From Thermoactinomyces sp. DSM 45892 (GTDB taxonomy: Bacteria; Bacillota; Bacilli; Thermoactinomycetales; Thermoactinomycetaceae): a DNA stretch of 64,000 nt. A program made the translations under genes and the position numbers. Positions 1-9,183 of this stretch are shown here, piece after piece (the stretch's first letter is position 1; the number at the start of each line of letters is the position of its first letter). A model generated the notes under the pieces. The model had not been told where the DNA came from and made no database searches. It saw only the letters and a program-made list of their open reading frames with translations. The DNA is taken from NCBI RefSeq assembly GCF_900107305.1, contig NZ_FNPL01000009.1, forward strand, positions 1-64,000, in the 5' to 3' direction.

Positions 1-1
1 T

Positions 2-121
2 GCTGGAGCATATCAATTCAGACCACTCGATGGATTAAAAGATTACAAATACATCGAGGCAGAAAATGTGTATGAAGCGTGGGACAACTTGATCCTAGAG
101 TTAAATCTAAGCGAGGCTTGA
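2..121 (+). CDS. C-terminal end of a protein cut by the window edge
   Basis: An open frame enters from the left edge and stops with TGA at 119-121, giving the last 39 residues (ending LNLSEA). The tail is acidic with a likely amphipathic helix. The next gene starts 4 bases after the stop, so the two are probably one transcript. No family can be assigned from this fragment. Confidence 0.5.
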   Translation, partial: AGAYQFRPLDGLKDYKYIEAENVYEAWDNLILELNLSEA

Positions 122-125
122 TCTT

Positions 126-443
126 ATGAAACTAGAGGAGATTATTAAAGCAGGAAAAAAAGACTTGGACGGGTTTGAAGAAGATCGTGAGGTTACACCA
201 GAGGTCATTAATCGCCTCCAGGAAGCCATACGAGGAAGTGGAGTGAAGCGGTTTCAAGGAAAACCAATGACTCCAAAACAGGCGAGAGCTTACTTATATC
301 TAGCTCTTTGTGTCGCTGGTCTCGATCAAAGGACTGTTGATGAGTGTATGTATAGAGCCAAAGTCTATATGTCCGAATATGATCCAGAGAAGGCTTATGA
401 GATGGCCACACAATTATTTTGCCAGAGATCGAATGATACATGA
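126..443 (+). CDS. Small hypothetical protein (105 aa)
   Basis: The ATG is preceded by GCGAGG about 9 bases upstream and lies 4 bases after the preceding stop, which suggests translational coupling. The product is soluble, rich in charged residues, and has no signal peptide, membrane segment or cysteine motif. A hairpin with a T-run follows directly, so the transcript ends here. I do not recognise a family. Its place beside the oriT and relaxase suggests an accessory plasmid gene, but that is context only. Confidence 0.6.
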   Translation: MKLEEIIKAGKKDLDGFEEDREVTPEVINRLQEAIRGSGVKRFQGKPMTPKQARAYLYLALCVAGLDQRTVDECMYRAKVYMSEYDPEKAYEMATQLFCQRSNDT

Positions 444-451
444 ACCAATAG

Positions 452-487
452 GGAGGGAGCTGCTGAAAGTTAGCAACTCTCTTTTTT
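452..487 (+). terminator. Rho-independent terminator
   Basis: The arms GGGAG-x-TGCT and AGCA-x-CTCTC form a stem, followed by TTTTTT. It lies 10 bases after the 105-aa gene and overlaps the 3' end of the small minus-strand gene. Confidence 0.65.
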
Positions 488-643
488 AGTTATTGATTCA
501 GCTCTAGCCACAAAAAGCTCAGCATGAAGAGTGCCAGCCACTCCAAGTGATTCCCTTGAATCTGCATCTTTTAAAAACAGGTACATAGCTTGTTGCAGGG
601 CTTCAATTTCGTTTGCATTGAATACATCAAAACGAGACTTCAT
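470..643 (-). CDS. Small hypothetical protein (57 aa) with strong RBS
   Basis: Reading on the minus strand, GGAGG sits 7 bases before the ATG at 641-643, and the frame runs 57 codons to TAA at 470-472. The product starts MKSRFDVFNANEIEALQQAM and is mainly helical, acidic and soluble. It converges on the 105-aa gene, whose terminator overlaps its 3' end. The strong ribosome site and clean frame make it likely real. No family is recognised. Confidence 0.6.
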   Translation of the reverse strand: MKSRFDVFNANEIEALQQAMYLFLKDADSRESLGVAGTLHAELFVARAESITKKESC

Positions 644-804
644 TTTTCAACCTCCAAGTTCAATTTTGTCCATATCATATACCCTAGATCGGAAAATAAA
701 ACTCATGAAACAAGTATGTACTTTTGTCATAAAACTATTTATATTGAGCGTGTTTTTGCGTACTTGTGAGAGCGAACTATGGTAAAATGTCTGAAGAACG
801 AAAG

Positions 805-840
805 TGATGAAGCGCACTTATACGTTGTGACCAACGTGTG
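805..840 (-). other. oriT: Origin of transfer (oriT), IncQ/MobQ type
   Basis: On the minus strand a perfect 6-bp inverted repeat (ACGTTG/CAACGT, 822-837) is followed by TAAGTGCGCT at 820-811. Known: the RSF1010 and pIP501 oriT group has an inverted repeat next to a TAAGTGCG/C nick core. The nick is expected between 813 and 812 on the minus strand. The MobQ-type relaxase gene starts about 140 bp away, as expected for a cis-encoded pair. Confidence 0.8.
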
Positions 841-863
841 CGAACCGATCTCTGGATCGGTGG

Positions 864-915
864 TTTGAGAAATATCATAAACGCTATCGCTGTATGCTAT
901 TTCTCAAATTTGTTT
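864..915 (+). promoter_or_regulatory. Long hairpin in the relaxase leader
   Basis: TTTGAGAAATA (864-874) pairs perfectly with TATTTCTCAAA (898-908), followed by a T-rich run, so it could act as a terminator or attenuator ahead of the relaxase. A smaller palindrome, CCGATC-TCTG-GATCGG, lies just before at 845-860. These may also belong to the extended oriT or be sites for relaxase autoregulation. Confidence 0.5.
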
Positions 916-976
916 TTTCCCGCAGGGGCTTACAACATTTTGCTGGTTGGATTATCGAAAATGGGAGGTGTGGAAC

Positions 977-2992
977 TTGGCTATTTATCATTTGAGTATG
1001 CAAATTATCTCAAGATCAAAAGGGCATCATGCAATTTACGCAGCGGCTTATCGATCGGGAGAAAGATTGTTTTGCGAAACCACAAATCGAACAAAAGAAT
1101 ATCCAAGAGACACACCTCCTGAAGTGTTTATTCTGGCTCCCATGAATACTCCTGATTGGGTATATGATAGGGAACGTCTTTGGAATGAAGTAGAGCACAA
1201 AGAGAAGCGAGTCGACTCACAATTAGCACGAGAAATGAACGTTGCTTTGCCTCGTGAATTGAGCAACAGAGAGCAACGGGAACTGGTTGAAGAGTTTGTA
1301 TATGATGTATTCGTAACACGAGGAATGATTGCTGACGTTGGCATTCACAGAGACGATCCGAAGAACCCTCATTTTCATTTGATGCTGACCATGCGAGATA
1401 TTGATGAGACTGGATTTGGACTCAAAAATCGCTCCTGGAACCCCGTATTTGCTAATCGTGGAACAAGTCACGATTTTGAGACTAGGGGCTTTGTTAAAGA
1501 TGCGGATTCACTTGTTGATATTCGGGCTACATGGGCGGACTATGCCAATCGTGCCTTGGATAGAGCTGATTACCCCGATAGAATTGATCATCGTAGCTTG
1601 GAAGCACAGGGGATTGATCGGGTTCCTACTCAACATCTAGGATCGTCCGATCATGAAAAGGAGAAGCAAGCCAAAGAGGAAGCCTTTGCTAATGGTGATA
1701 AGTACATACCTGTAACGGAGTACGGTCGCTTAAATCATGAGATCAAGAAGATTAATCAAGAGGTTGAGAAAGCTCAATCTGAAGTTATTTCTCTGGAGAA
1801 GAAGATAGCAGAGCGCAAGGAAGACATACGCTATCAGCTTAAAACTAATAGTTACTGGGATAGCTTGAGCGATGTGGAAAAGGTGTCAATACAGTTTGTT
1901 TCTAAGCGGATGAAAGAGTCCGCTACTTTGCCATTGGCTTTGGAGTGCAAAGCCTCCTTGAATCGATTTGTGAGAGCGAACCAGAAGGAAGAAAAACGAA
2001 TTAGCGAAAATTACTCGATGCTCAAAGAAGCGAAACAACTGTATCAAGATTACTGGAAGGCAGAGCCTAGAACGATTGAACAGAACCGTATCGGACGAGA
2101 GCTGAAACGCAAAGGGTTTGATGTAAATGATTTTAAACAGGAATTGACGAGTCAGGTTCATAAGCTCCAAGCAGATTTTAAGCGAAACAAGGAGCAACAG
2201 GAGATAGCAGCGGAAGGGCTTGAAAAAGTGAATCAAGCTATCAAAACCTTAGAACGCTTGACGTGGCAGAGTTTAGAGCAGGTCTACGGTTCCAAGGTAG
2301 ATCAGATTCGCTACCTACCTCCTGAAGACTCTTATCGTTTGTTGGATAATTATTTAACAACTGGACATGCGATTCCGTTTGAAAAGGTTGAGTCATTCAT
2401 TTCTGATTCAAGATCACAGAAAATCCGATCTGCTCCAACCTGGGAAGGTAGTTACAATCGATTAAATAAGGAAGTTCGCTATCTATCCAACTGGAAAAAG
2501 AAGCTAGAGCGGTTAGAGAAAGAAGCTAAATTCCTAATGAAGACAGATCCAAAAAAGGCAGAAATCTCATTGCAAGAGATTGCAGGCGAGCGTCGGGTAT
2601 TACGAGAGCGGATAGATCAGCTCAAGATATCGCTGGGTGTAGTGGATAAAGTAATGAAATCTGAGCTACATAAGGCGTACCCGGAGTACGATCTGTCTAA
2701 CATGGAAATGAAGCTGGTGCGTGGGATCCTGAAGCTCAATGAACAAGAAGGACGGACTGTGGACTTGGGTGAGATTGAAACTTTTGAGCAGGCACCTAAA
2801 TGGAGTGTTAGGGGAGAGGAACAGCAACGGATGTACAGCGAGGAAGGCATGGCTATCATGGATGCAATCAGCTCTTCCATCAGCACGTTCTTGAAAAATG
2901 ATCCAAAAGCGAATAACATTCACCAAGCTTTAGAGAATGAGAAGAGGCGGAAGATCCGTGCAAAGAATCGAAGTATGGGTATGGAGCGATAG
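977..2992 (+). CDS. MobA/MobL-family conjugative relaxase (MobQ)
   Basis: This enzyme nicks oriT and pilots the single strand during transfer. The first 220 or so residues are the MobA/MobL relaxase domain: an IYHLSMQIISRSKG start, the AAYRSGERL block, and the metal-binding H-x-D and NPHFHLML histidine motif near residue 131. The remaining 450 residues are long charged helices, probably coiled coil. I chose the TTG at 977 because GGGAGGTG precedes it and the family begins with AIYH. An upstream in-frame TTG at 947 would add 10 atypical residues. The oriT lies just upstream. Seven 12-bp repeats begin 9 bases after the stop. Confidence 0.9.
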   Translation: MAIYHLSMQIISRSKGHHAIYAAAYRSGERLFCETTNRTKEYPRDTPPEVFILAPMNTPDWVYDRERLWNEVEHKEKRVDSQLAREMNVALPRELSNREQRELVEEFVYDVFVTRGMIADVGIHRDDPKNPHFHLMLTMRDIDETGFGLKNRSWNPVFANRGTSHDFETRGFVKDADSLVDIRATWADYANRALDRADYPDRIDHRSLEAQGIDRVPTQHLGSSDHEKEKQAKEEAFANGDKYIPVTEYGRLNHEIKKINQEVEKAQSEVISLEKKIAERKEDIRYQLKTNSYWDSLSDVEKVSIQFVSKRMKESATLPLALECKASLNRFVRANQKEEKRISENYSMLKEAKQLYQDYWKAEPRTIEQNRIGRELKRKGFDVNDFKQELTSQVHKLQADFKRNKEQQEIAAEGLEKVNQAIKTLERLTWQSLEQVYGSKVDQIRYLPPEDSYRLLDNYLTTGHAIPFEKVESFISDSRSQKIRSAPTWEGSYNRLNKEVRYLSNWKKKLERLEKEAKFLMKTDPKKAEISLQEIAGERRVLRERIDQLKISLGVVDKVMKSELHKAYPEYDLSNMEMKLVRGILKLNEQEGRTVDLGEIETFEQAPKWSVRGEEQQRMYSEEGMAIMDAISSSISTFLKNDPKANNIHQALENEKRRKIRAKNRSMGMER

Positions 2993-3000
2993 TCACTTAA

Positions 3001-3084
3001 TGATCAATTGATAGGGTAACTGATGGAGTAGGTGATAGGGCAATTGATGTGTCAATTGATAGGGTAGGAGATGGGGCAATTGAT
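3001..3084. repeat. Seven tandem 12-bp repeats
   Basis: Seven units in exact 12-bp register all end in GAT, most reading AGGG-CAATT-GAT or AGGG-TANNT-GAT. They start right after the relaxase stop. They could be iterons, an accessory transfer site, or a coding repeat on the minus strand, where they give a four-residue S-x-x-x pattern. The minus frame lacks a convincing start. Confidence 0.75.
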
Positions 3085-3857
3085 ATGAATGGAAAGTGGT
3101 GCAATCCATTGGTATATATAGGATAGACGTATTTTGAAATTCGGGACTTGTTTCTCTGGAACACACTACTTTTTCGGCTCCTTAAAAATGAGCCAGCCAA
3201 TTGACCATTTTTCGGGGGGTGTACGCTAATGCTAAACCAACCTAATGCATCGTCGTACAGAAGAGAGCAAATCGTGTACTTGATGGCAACCAAAAGCAAA
3301 ATAAGAGGCCATATGACATTTACTCCCAATCATGCAGACGCTAATGTACATTTTCGGGGGTTGGGCAATTTCGGCATAAAATAGCCTGTCCAGCATGAAT
3401 AAGAGCGAGGGCGACCCGATCCGGAAGCCCCCTGCTCTATCCTTATATATCAGAATAGAAAGTAAATAACCCTCCCCCCTGATAAAGGCTAATAGGAATT
3501 CTCTTACCTCTGATAAGAAAAAGTCCCCTTCCCTAGCAATCAGAAAGGGGATGAGCTGACAGGTGGAAGATAGCCGAGGGCGAGCTGGCGGATGTCAGCG
3601 GAGATAAGGAGCAGATGGATGACGAGTAAGTGTGAGCGAATAGCGAGTGCGAATGAGGAAGATAAGATGATATCTTATCTAGTAGGAGTGACGAATGGAG
3701 CGTGAACCACTTTGATATCAAGGGATTTTCGGCATTTTTCTGAAAAAATGCAAATACTGTATTCTCTACTGTAATCTACAGTGTAATCTACTATGAGAAT
3801 ATATTTCATTTATACCTTGATCTACACTATATTTAGGAATATTTTGATATAAAAGAA
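3085..3857. other. Non-coding region with short repeats
   Basis: No supported gene is seen in about 770 bp. It holds two oppositely arranged blocks pairing ACGCTAATG with TTTTCGGGGG (about 3208-3232 and 3337-3356), a perfect hairpin AGATAAGAT-GAT-ATCTTATCT near 3659-3680, repeated TAATCTAC motifs at about 3770-3795, and one TTTGATATCAAG site near 3711-3722 resembling the operators at 54733 and 60412. It may be an origin or regulatory region. Confidence 0.4.
3518..3551 (-). terminator. Possible minus-strand terminator
   Basis: Read on the minus strand, TCCCCTTTC pairs with GGGAAGGGGA and is followed by five T. It may be a second stop for the conjugation operon, about 300 bp after its last gene. 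Confidence 0.4.
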
Positions 3858-3877
3858 GGTCAGGCATCTACCTGACC
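3845..3877 (-). terminator. Terminator of the conjugation operon
   Basis: On the minus strand GGTCAGG and CCTGACC form a tight hairpin at 3877-3858, followed by TTCTTTT. The stop codon of the replication-relaxation gene lies within the hairpin loop. Confidence 0.65.
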
Positions 3878-4809
3878 AGCGTTGGGTTATTTTCTAGTTG
3901 TCGAAATAATTGTTGCTCTTCTTCTGGCAAACAGAAGTACATTTCTGGTACAAAAAAGCTCCCTCCCATTTGCTCAACCTTTTTTTTCTTCTTCCAAATA
4001 TCTTCTGAATTTACAATTGATTTCCAACACATTCGGATGTTATCTCTTCTCGTAGGGCTTGCAATGACCCATACCACAGAATCCCGATTTCCGATCGGTC
4101 CCAGTGTATCAATATAACGATTTAGCTTATTTTCGATCGTGGTCAGATGATATTTGGTCTCCATCTCACTATTTCCAATCTGTTCGGATGAGTTGTCATA
4201 CTCGATCCATGCTGGCTTCCCTTTAATCGTTAGCCTTGCATCGGGATAAACCAAACCCTCAATGAATTCCTGTCTCTCCTGTTCCTTTCCCTTCCACTTA
4301 GCAGGCTCCAATTTTTTCTTCCAAAGATATAGGATTAAGTCAGTCGTCTGTGCGGTATTGAGCCATTGCATCTTATCCAGGGCTGAGGACCTTGCATGTG
4401 GTCCTGTCTCTTCCTCAGTAATACGATTGAGGGAACGTATGAGTATCTCATTGATGCCGTAGAAATGACCGCGTTGGAAATCGGTTAATTGCTTAGAGGA
4501 TATCTTCTCTCCGATTATCTGCTCAACAATTGGACGTCCAGCGGAACCAAGTGTATACATCCTTGGCCCCACCTTGTAATCATATCCAAAGGCTACACTC
4601 GCACGGGTACGCTTCCCTGGCGCATGAGAAACGATCATGTTTCCTTTTGCGTTCAGTTCTGCTCTCAATTTATAGAGATAGGAGAGACTACAATCCATCA
4701 GTTTGGATGCTTGCAATGGGGAACACATGCGTGTGAAGTGAATACACGCTAGAAGCTCCTCTGTACGCTTTAAATAGGGATGATTCAATATATCAATTAA
4801 TGTTTTCAT
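3868..4809 (-). CDS. Replication-relaxation family protein, copy 1
   Basis: The 313-aa product fits the replication-relaxation family seen on Bacillota conjugative plasmids. An N-terminal winged-helix-like segment (LLACIHFTRMCSPLQASKLM, then a helix with YLYKLRAEL) precedes a mixed domain containing an IEYDNSSE acidic motif that could be nuclease-like, though this is unproven. The start at 4809 has GGGAGG 9 bases upstream and lies 4 bases after the stop of the coupling ATPase, so it is the last gene of the operon. An earlier in-frame start has no ribosome site. A related gene sits at 55979-56917, also directly after an ATPase gene, so the pair is a conserved unit here. Confidence 0.7.
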   Translation of the reverse strand: MKTLIDILNHPYLKRTEELLACIHFTRMCSPLQASKLMDCSLSYLYKLRAELNAKGNMIVSHAPGKRTRASVAFGYDYKVGPRMYTLGSAGRPIVEQIIGEKISSKQLTDFQRGHFYGINEILIRSLNRITEEETGPHARSSALDKMQWLNTAQTTDLILYLWKKKLEPAKWKGKEQERQEFIEGLVYPDARLTIKGKPAWIEYDNSSEQIGNSEMETKYHLTTIENKLNRYIDTLGPIGNRDSVVWVIASPTRRDNIRMCWKSIVNSEDIWKKKKKVEQMGGSFFVPEMYFCLPEEEQQLFRQLENNPTLVR

Positions 4810-4813
4810 AAGA

Positions 4814-7540
4814 TTATTCCTCCCATCTTCTAGCTGGATGATAAGGTTCATCGGGTAACGATTCAGGGATAAACGTAGGGTTCACCTGGACCGAAGAATT
4901 GGACTTACTTTGCTCCTGATTCATACCCCATGCAACAAGCTTCTCATCCATACTCCACAATTTTTCACGATATGCATTGATCTGATCTTGTACTTCTTGC
5001 ACAGATAGACAGTCTCTCTTCATCCACGGCTTTCCAAGCTCGTCTAAAGCCTCTTGGAAGGCTTCTCTCATCTCTTGATTTCCTCTCTCTTCGTCCTCAC
5101 CGAAATAGGTAGGTTTCCCTTCCCTATTCATAACAAATGGAGGTTCTGAGCGAATCTGGAATGTCACTTTCTCTCCTGACTCTGATTCGGTATAGACGGC
5201 TGCATGTAGCTCTCTTAGATTGATGATGTCCTCAGCCTTGAAGCGATTCCCGGTGAATTTTTGTACTTCTGTAGCCGTTTCAGCACCACAGGTGAAGCTA
5301 AATATGTGACCTGACACCTCTGTGATCGCCATTCTGAGAGGCTTTATAAATTGATCGAGGAATTGGGTCATCAAAATTGCAATAAGTCCTTTCGAGCGAT
5401 CTTTCGGTATGATCTGTTCATATAACACAGGTAATTGAACTTCATGTGCTTCGTCGATCACGAGGTAGTGATTGAGAGATTTGTTATTTCGTACTTGTGC
5501 CGCTTGGTGATAGAGTACCGCAATATATCCCATTACCAATTTCATGGCTTCCTTTTTAAGTCCTTCAACATTGAAAAAAACAAGGTGTCCTTCCTCCATA
5601 TATTTCAGCACTTCTAGGTTCGTTTTCTTTTGACCAAAAATGCGCTGTGTTACAGGACTCTCTAGAAGCTCATCGAGACGATTCAAGAGTGGTTCGGTCT
5701 CATGTCCACCCCATTTATCGGATAGATCCGATAGCTTCCGGAAGAGGGCCTGGTCTTCCATATCTCCTTGCTGGAGTTGGTACATGATACGTAGCCTCAA
5801 TGGGCTATTTTTCCGTAGAAACTCTGGGATTGCGAGGATAGTATGAGTCTCATGTTTGTCTCTAAGCAATGCTTTGATTGTGGGCCTCGCATATTTCCGC
5901 ACCCATGCCGATTCATTTTGATAAGCGTTTTGAAGAATATCAATGACATTGGTAATTAAGGTTTCCTCATCCTGACCAGGCAATCTCTCCAATAGATTGA
6001 GACCAGGACAATATTCTTCTGACATCATGTGAAAGTAATGAACCTTTGATTCGTCAAACTCATGTCCTTGTACTCGAATCATTCTTATATAAGTGAGTGC
6101 AGTTAAGACCGCATCCGCCTTAGGGTCAATGAAGGTAAGCCCACCGATCGGCTCTTTCTTCACTAGTTTCCAGATGAGATGAAGCCGAATCATCATAAGA
6201 ATCAAAGCGGTCTTCCCTGATCCTATCTTTCCGAGGACCAACATCATTTTTCGAAGCTTTTTTTCAGCAATATAAAGCATTTTTTCTGCGAAAGCCGGAT
6301 GAACAAAGTATCCAAATGGCACACCGCTCTTGAAATCATCCGCTTTGATCGAATTCTGCCCCTGTATGAGATGGGGAATCCGATCATAGACATGAGGGAC
6401 TCGATTCTCCTTTTCCCATTTGGTCTTTCCCTTGGGGAAGTGGATCAAGTTCGATAACTCTTTTCCTACCCATGTCATGACTTTGGAATCCTTTGGATAG
6501 GGTGCTAACTGGATCGGACTTGTTTTTGTTGCGATTAGTCTTAAACCGTTTTCGCCAGTGATAGCCGTATTAAGACTGTTCACGAGAGCATGGACTACAT
6601 GATGCTCCTCTTCTTCATGCCATACAGAGATATTAACATCAAAACCTATAGCCCCTCTAAAGCGATTTTTGAGGTGTGAGAATGTTCCTGTTGTATCCAT
6701 TGTGTGAGATAAAGTCTGTTGCGGTGGATTTGGCTGGAAGAACCGGATCGATGCTTGGATAGCTGCATGAATATATGATTGAAATCTAGATCCACCTTTC
6801 CGATCATGAACAGTGGAATCCCTCATATCTTTCTCTATCTGATTCATCTTCTTAGTAGTTACGGGACTAAAGGCAATAGATAGGAATGCCCCCGGTTTCA
6901 AGTGACTAAGGATTGTACTTATCTGGTCATTTCCATCGAATTCTTTTAGTGGCAAACCGCCATCATACTGCCAAGTTAACCGACCACCATATCCTTTACC
7001 TAGATAGGGCATAGGAACCTCATCATGGGGTACAGCGACCATTTCAGCGTTAGGGTATGTGTTGAATATCTCAGTTTGGATATAACTCTCTCGGTCTTGA
7101 GGATAGCCAATATAAAGCATAATGTCTCCGTCTGGATGATTTCCTTTTACAGAGGTTGCTAGTAGTTGAAACCACTCTCTACCCTTCAATAGTCGAGACA
7201 TGCTAGAACGCTTCCCCTGCCATAGGGCATGGACAAATCTCTCTACCTTCTTACGATCGTGGAGCGTGTCGACGTGCAGAATGATACGCTTCCATCGGAT
7301 CTCTCTATGTGCTTTCCTCTTATATATATTTCTTCCTAATAGTTTAAGAGAAAGAAAAGTAACCGCAACGATAGAAGCGATCCAAAGCCATATAGTGATA
7401 TCCAAAGATGGTACGAGATTAGCCCCCCACTCAATCCATTTACTTAGGAACTTCCCTATCACGATTACTGCTAATAAACCAAGAACAATCCATGAGATAA
7501 GAATTGCTTCAGGACTATATCCATTTGGTTTCTTTTTCAT
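4814..7540 (-). CDS. VirD4/TraG-type coupling ATPase
   Basis: Predicted to link the relaxase-DNA complex to the secretion channel and drive DNA export at the membrane. It has 908 residues. Two hydrophobic segments lie at about residues 12-32 and 47-67, then a large cytoplasmic part with Walker A LGKIGSGKTAL near residue 437 and Walker B HYLVIDEAHEV near 695. Length and architecture match membrane-anchored T4SS coupling proteins. It is followed after 4 bases by replication-relaxation copy 1. A soluble relative without membrane segments occurs at 56839-59388. A VirB4 role is less likely because that protein is encoded at 11482. Confidence 0.8.
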   Translation of the reverse strand: MKKKPNGYSPEAILISWIVLGLLAVIVIGKFLSKWIEWGANLVPSLDITIWLWIASIVAVTFLSLKLLGRNIYKRKAHREIRWKRIILHVDTLHDRKKVERFVHALWQGKRSSMSRLLKGREWFQLLATSVKGNHPDGDIMLYIGYPQDRESYIQTEIFNTYPNAEMVAVPHDEVPMPYLGKGYGGRLTWQYDGGLPLKEFDGNDQISTILSHLKPGAFLSIAFSPVTTKKMNQIEKDMRDSTVHDRKGGSRFQSYIHAAIQASIRFFQPNPPQQTLSHTMDTTGTFSHLKNRFRGAIGFDVNISVWHEEEEHHVVHALVNSLNTAITGENGLRLIATKTSPIQLAPYPKDSKVMTWVGKELSNLIHFPKGKTKWEKENRVPHVYDRIPHLIQGQNSIKADDFKSGVPFGYFVHPAFAEKMLYIAEKKLRKMMLVLGKIGSGKTALILMMIRLHLIWKLVKKEPIGGLTFIDPKADAVLTALTYIRMIRVQGHEFDESKVHYFHMMSEEYCPGLNLLERLPGQDEETLITNVIDILQNAYQNESAWVRKYARPTIKALLRDKHETHTILAIPEFLRKNSPLRLRIMYQLQQGDMEDQALFRKLSDLSDKWGGHETEPLLNRLDELLESPVTQRIFGQKKTNLEVLKYMEEGHLVFFNVEGLKKEAMKLVMGYIAVLYHQAAQVRNNKSLNHYLVIDEAHEVQLPVLYEQIIPKDRSKGLIAILMTQFLDQFIKPLRMAITEVSGHIFSFTCGAETATEVQKFTGNRFKAEDIINLRELHAAVYTESESGEKVTFQIRSEPPFVMNREGKPTYFGEDEERGNQEMREAFQEALDELGKPWMKRDCLSVQEVQDQINAYREKLWSMDEKLVAWGMNQEQSKSNSSVQVNPTFIPESLPDEPYHPARRWEE

Positions 7541-7558
7541 ATGAAATACTGCTCCTCT

Positions 7559-8638
7559 CTACTTGTTTAACCACTTCAAGGGGTCTTGCTTCTGACCTTT
7601 CACATGCACCTCTAGGTGAAGATGGGGACCCGATGAACGCCCGTTATTTCCTACGACCGCTATCTTCTGCCCTTGCTTTACCTTGTCGCCGACTTTGACA
7701 ATGACCTGATGTTGGTAAACGTGCCCGTACCATGTCACAACTCCACCACCATGATCGATGCCCACATACCAGCCATATCCCCCCGGATTTGCTTTACTTA
7801 GATAGACAACACCATCAGCGGCGGCATATATGGGAGTTCCTAGTGGTGCGGCAATATCAAGTCCGCCATGGCTATGACTTCCTCTCCATTCGCCAAATAC
7901 TCCTGTGATTCTTCCCTTAACTGGCCATACAAATTTCCCTCCTGTATAGGTTGCTCCTCCGCTTTCACTCTGTTGTGCGGATGCAAATAAATTCGTGTAT
8001 CTTTGCACTTTGTCGATATAAAATTGTGCGTGGTTGTAGTTCCAAACAGGACCTTTTGGACCGAACCAATCTTCGCCCTTTTGATGATTAGAAAATAGGT
8101 ATCTAGCCGCTGAGTGTACAGCATCATGTATATCGTATGGATCTGCTTTCCCGTCTCCGTTGGCATCTACGCCGAATCCGCCATGTTTTGCAATCAAAGC
8201 GGTATTCGTTATGTCTACAGAGTTAGGAAGATTCCCAAGGGTTCCCTTGCATCCGCTATATGACCACCCTACCCATGTACATGGTTGGAACTGAAAATGA
8301 CCACGTGCACCAGTATAAGAAACACTCAAGTTCCGGCTGAAATCAGTTTCTACCTTATGAATGGCAGCGAGCAATGGCCATGGTACCCCGTATTTCTTTC
8401 CAGCTTCCTGATAAATAGGGATATATTGAGCTGGAATGAGTTTCTTGCCGTCAGGAGACAAAACCCACTCCAGATCTGTGTTGCTTTTTTGTTGTTGGAG
8501 AAGATTGGTACCCATTCCAGACAACATCACGAAAAAAAGCATAGCGACCATGAGAAAGACCACAATGCCTGCACATACAAGAGCGAGAAGAAACTTCTTG
8601 CCTTTTCCCTTTTTTTTGTTACTCATCGTGGTACTCAT
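7559..8638 (-). CDS. Two-domain cell-wall hydrolase (transglycosylase + M23 peptidase)
   Basis: This enzyme should open peptidoglycan for the transfer channel, the role of VirB1/CwlT-like proteins in Gram-positive conjugation. A basic N-terminus and membrane anchor (about residues 16-40) are followed by a lytic transglycosylase-like domain (KKYGVPWPLLAAIHKVETDF, then GARGHFQFQP) and a C-terminal M23 endopeptidase with zinc motif HSHGGLDIA near residue 255 and HLHLEVH near 343. The start at 8638 has AGAGGTG upstream and overlaps the preceding gene by 20 bases. A second ATG lies 4 codons later. Confidence 0.85.
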   Translation of the reverse strand: MSTTMSNKKKGKGKKFLLALVCAGIVVFLMVAMLFFVMLSGMGTNLLQQQKSNTDLEWVLSPDGKKLIPAQYIPIYQEAGKKYGVPWPLLAAIHKVETDFSRNLSVSYTGARGHFQFQPCTWVGWSYSGCKGTLGNLPNSVDITNTALIAKHGGFGVDANGDGKADPYDIHDAVHSAARYLFSNHQKGEDWFGPKGPVWNYNHAQFYIDKVQRYTNLFASAQQSESGGATYTGGKFVWPVKGRITGVFGEWRGSHSHGGLDIAAPLGTPIYAAADGVVYLSKANPGGYGWYVGIDHGGGVVTWYGHVYQHQVIVKVGDKVKQGQKIAVVGNNGRSSGPHLHLEVHVKGQKQDPLKWLNK

Positions 8639-9179
8639 GGAAGTTCACCTCTGAGATGCGCCATTCTCCTTTTTTCTTTTTAAGCCTGATGATATAGCTA
8701 TAGTCTACGGCTGTCTTCTTCTTATCTACGTTGATAAGCTCCACTGTCACTCGGTTCGCCCAGGTAATCTCCTCACCGTCTGTTCCCATAATGGGCTTCT
8801 CCATCTTGGAAAATTGGAAGCCTATCATCTCTGCGGTTGGTCTTACTAGTCCTATGTTTGATGCCTCGTTTTTGTAAAACTGCTCTGTAACGAAGGGCTG
8901 GATTTCCTTGACCATATCCCCCATCTTCTCGATCTGATAGGTGGTATAGAGAGGAATAAACTTATCTACTACCCCTCTTGCTTGATTCTTGTCTGACTCT
9001 GTGGGGATCTCAACTGAATCTTCTTGTATTGAAGGCTCCACCGTTTTAACTGGAGACTTCTCTTTCACTGCCTTCTGTGATGCCCCCTCACATCGGGAGG
9101 TAAGAATGCCAACCAAGACTAGAAAGACAACTCCGCCAAAGAACAAAAACTTCTTTTCTCGTGATAGTCTCGATAACAC
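8619..9179 (-). CDS. Single-pass membrane protein, VirB8/NTF2-like
   Basis: A 186-aa protein with one N-terminal membrane segment (KFLFFGGVVFLVLVGILTSR), a linker of about 50 charged residues, then an extracytoplasmic alpha-beta domain with a C-terminal NTF2-like look (YSYIIRLKKKKGEWRISEVN). GTG is the start, with AAGGGGTGAG upstream. It lies between the VirB6-like and hydrolase genes. VirB8-type channel scaffold is inferred from topology and position, not from a diagnostic motif. Confidence 0.55.
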   Translation of the reverse strand: MLSRLSREKKFLFFGGVVFLVLVGILTSRCEGASQKAVKEKSPVKTVEPSIQEDSVEIPTESDKNQARGVVDKFIPLYTTYQIEKMGDMVKEIQPFVTEQFYKNEASNIGLVRPTAEMIGFQFSKMEKPIMGTDGEEITWANRVTVELINVDKKKTAVDYSYIIRLKKKKGEWRISEVNFHEYHDE

Positions 9180-9183
9180 GTCC

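Noticed and set aside
531..1122. Plus-strand open frames at 531-785 and 838-1122
   Set aside because: No RBS; the first lies antisense to a well-supported small gene and the second crosses the oriT hairpins and overlaps the relaxase in another frame.
2997..3329. Minus-strand frame of 110 codons with a four-residue repeat at its end
   Set aside because: The TTG start has no ribosome site, and the repeat is explained by the 12-bp DNA repeats whose period is a multiple of three.
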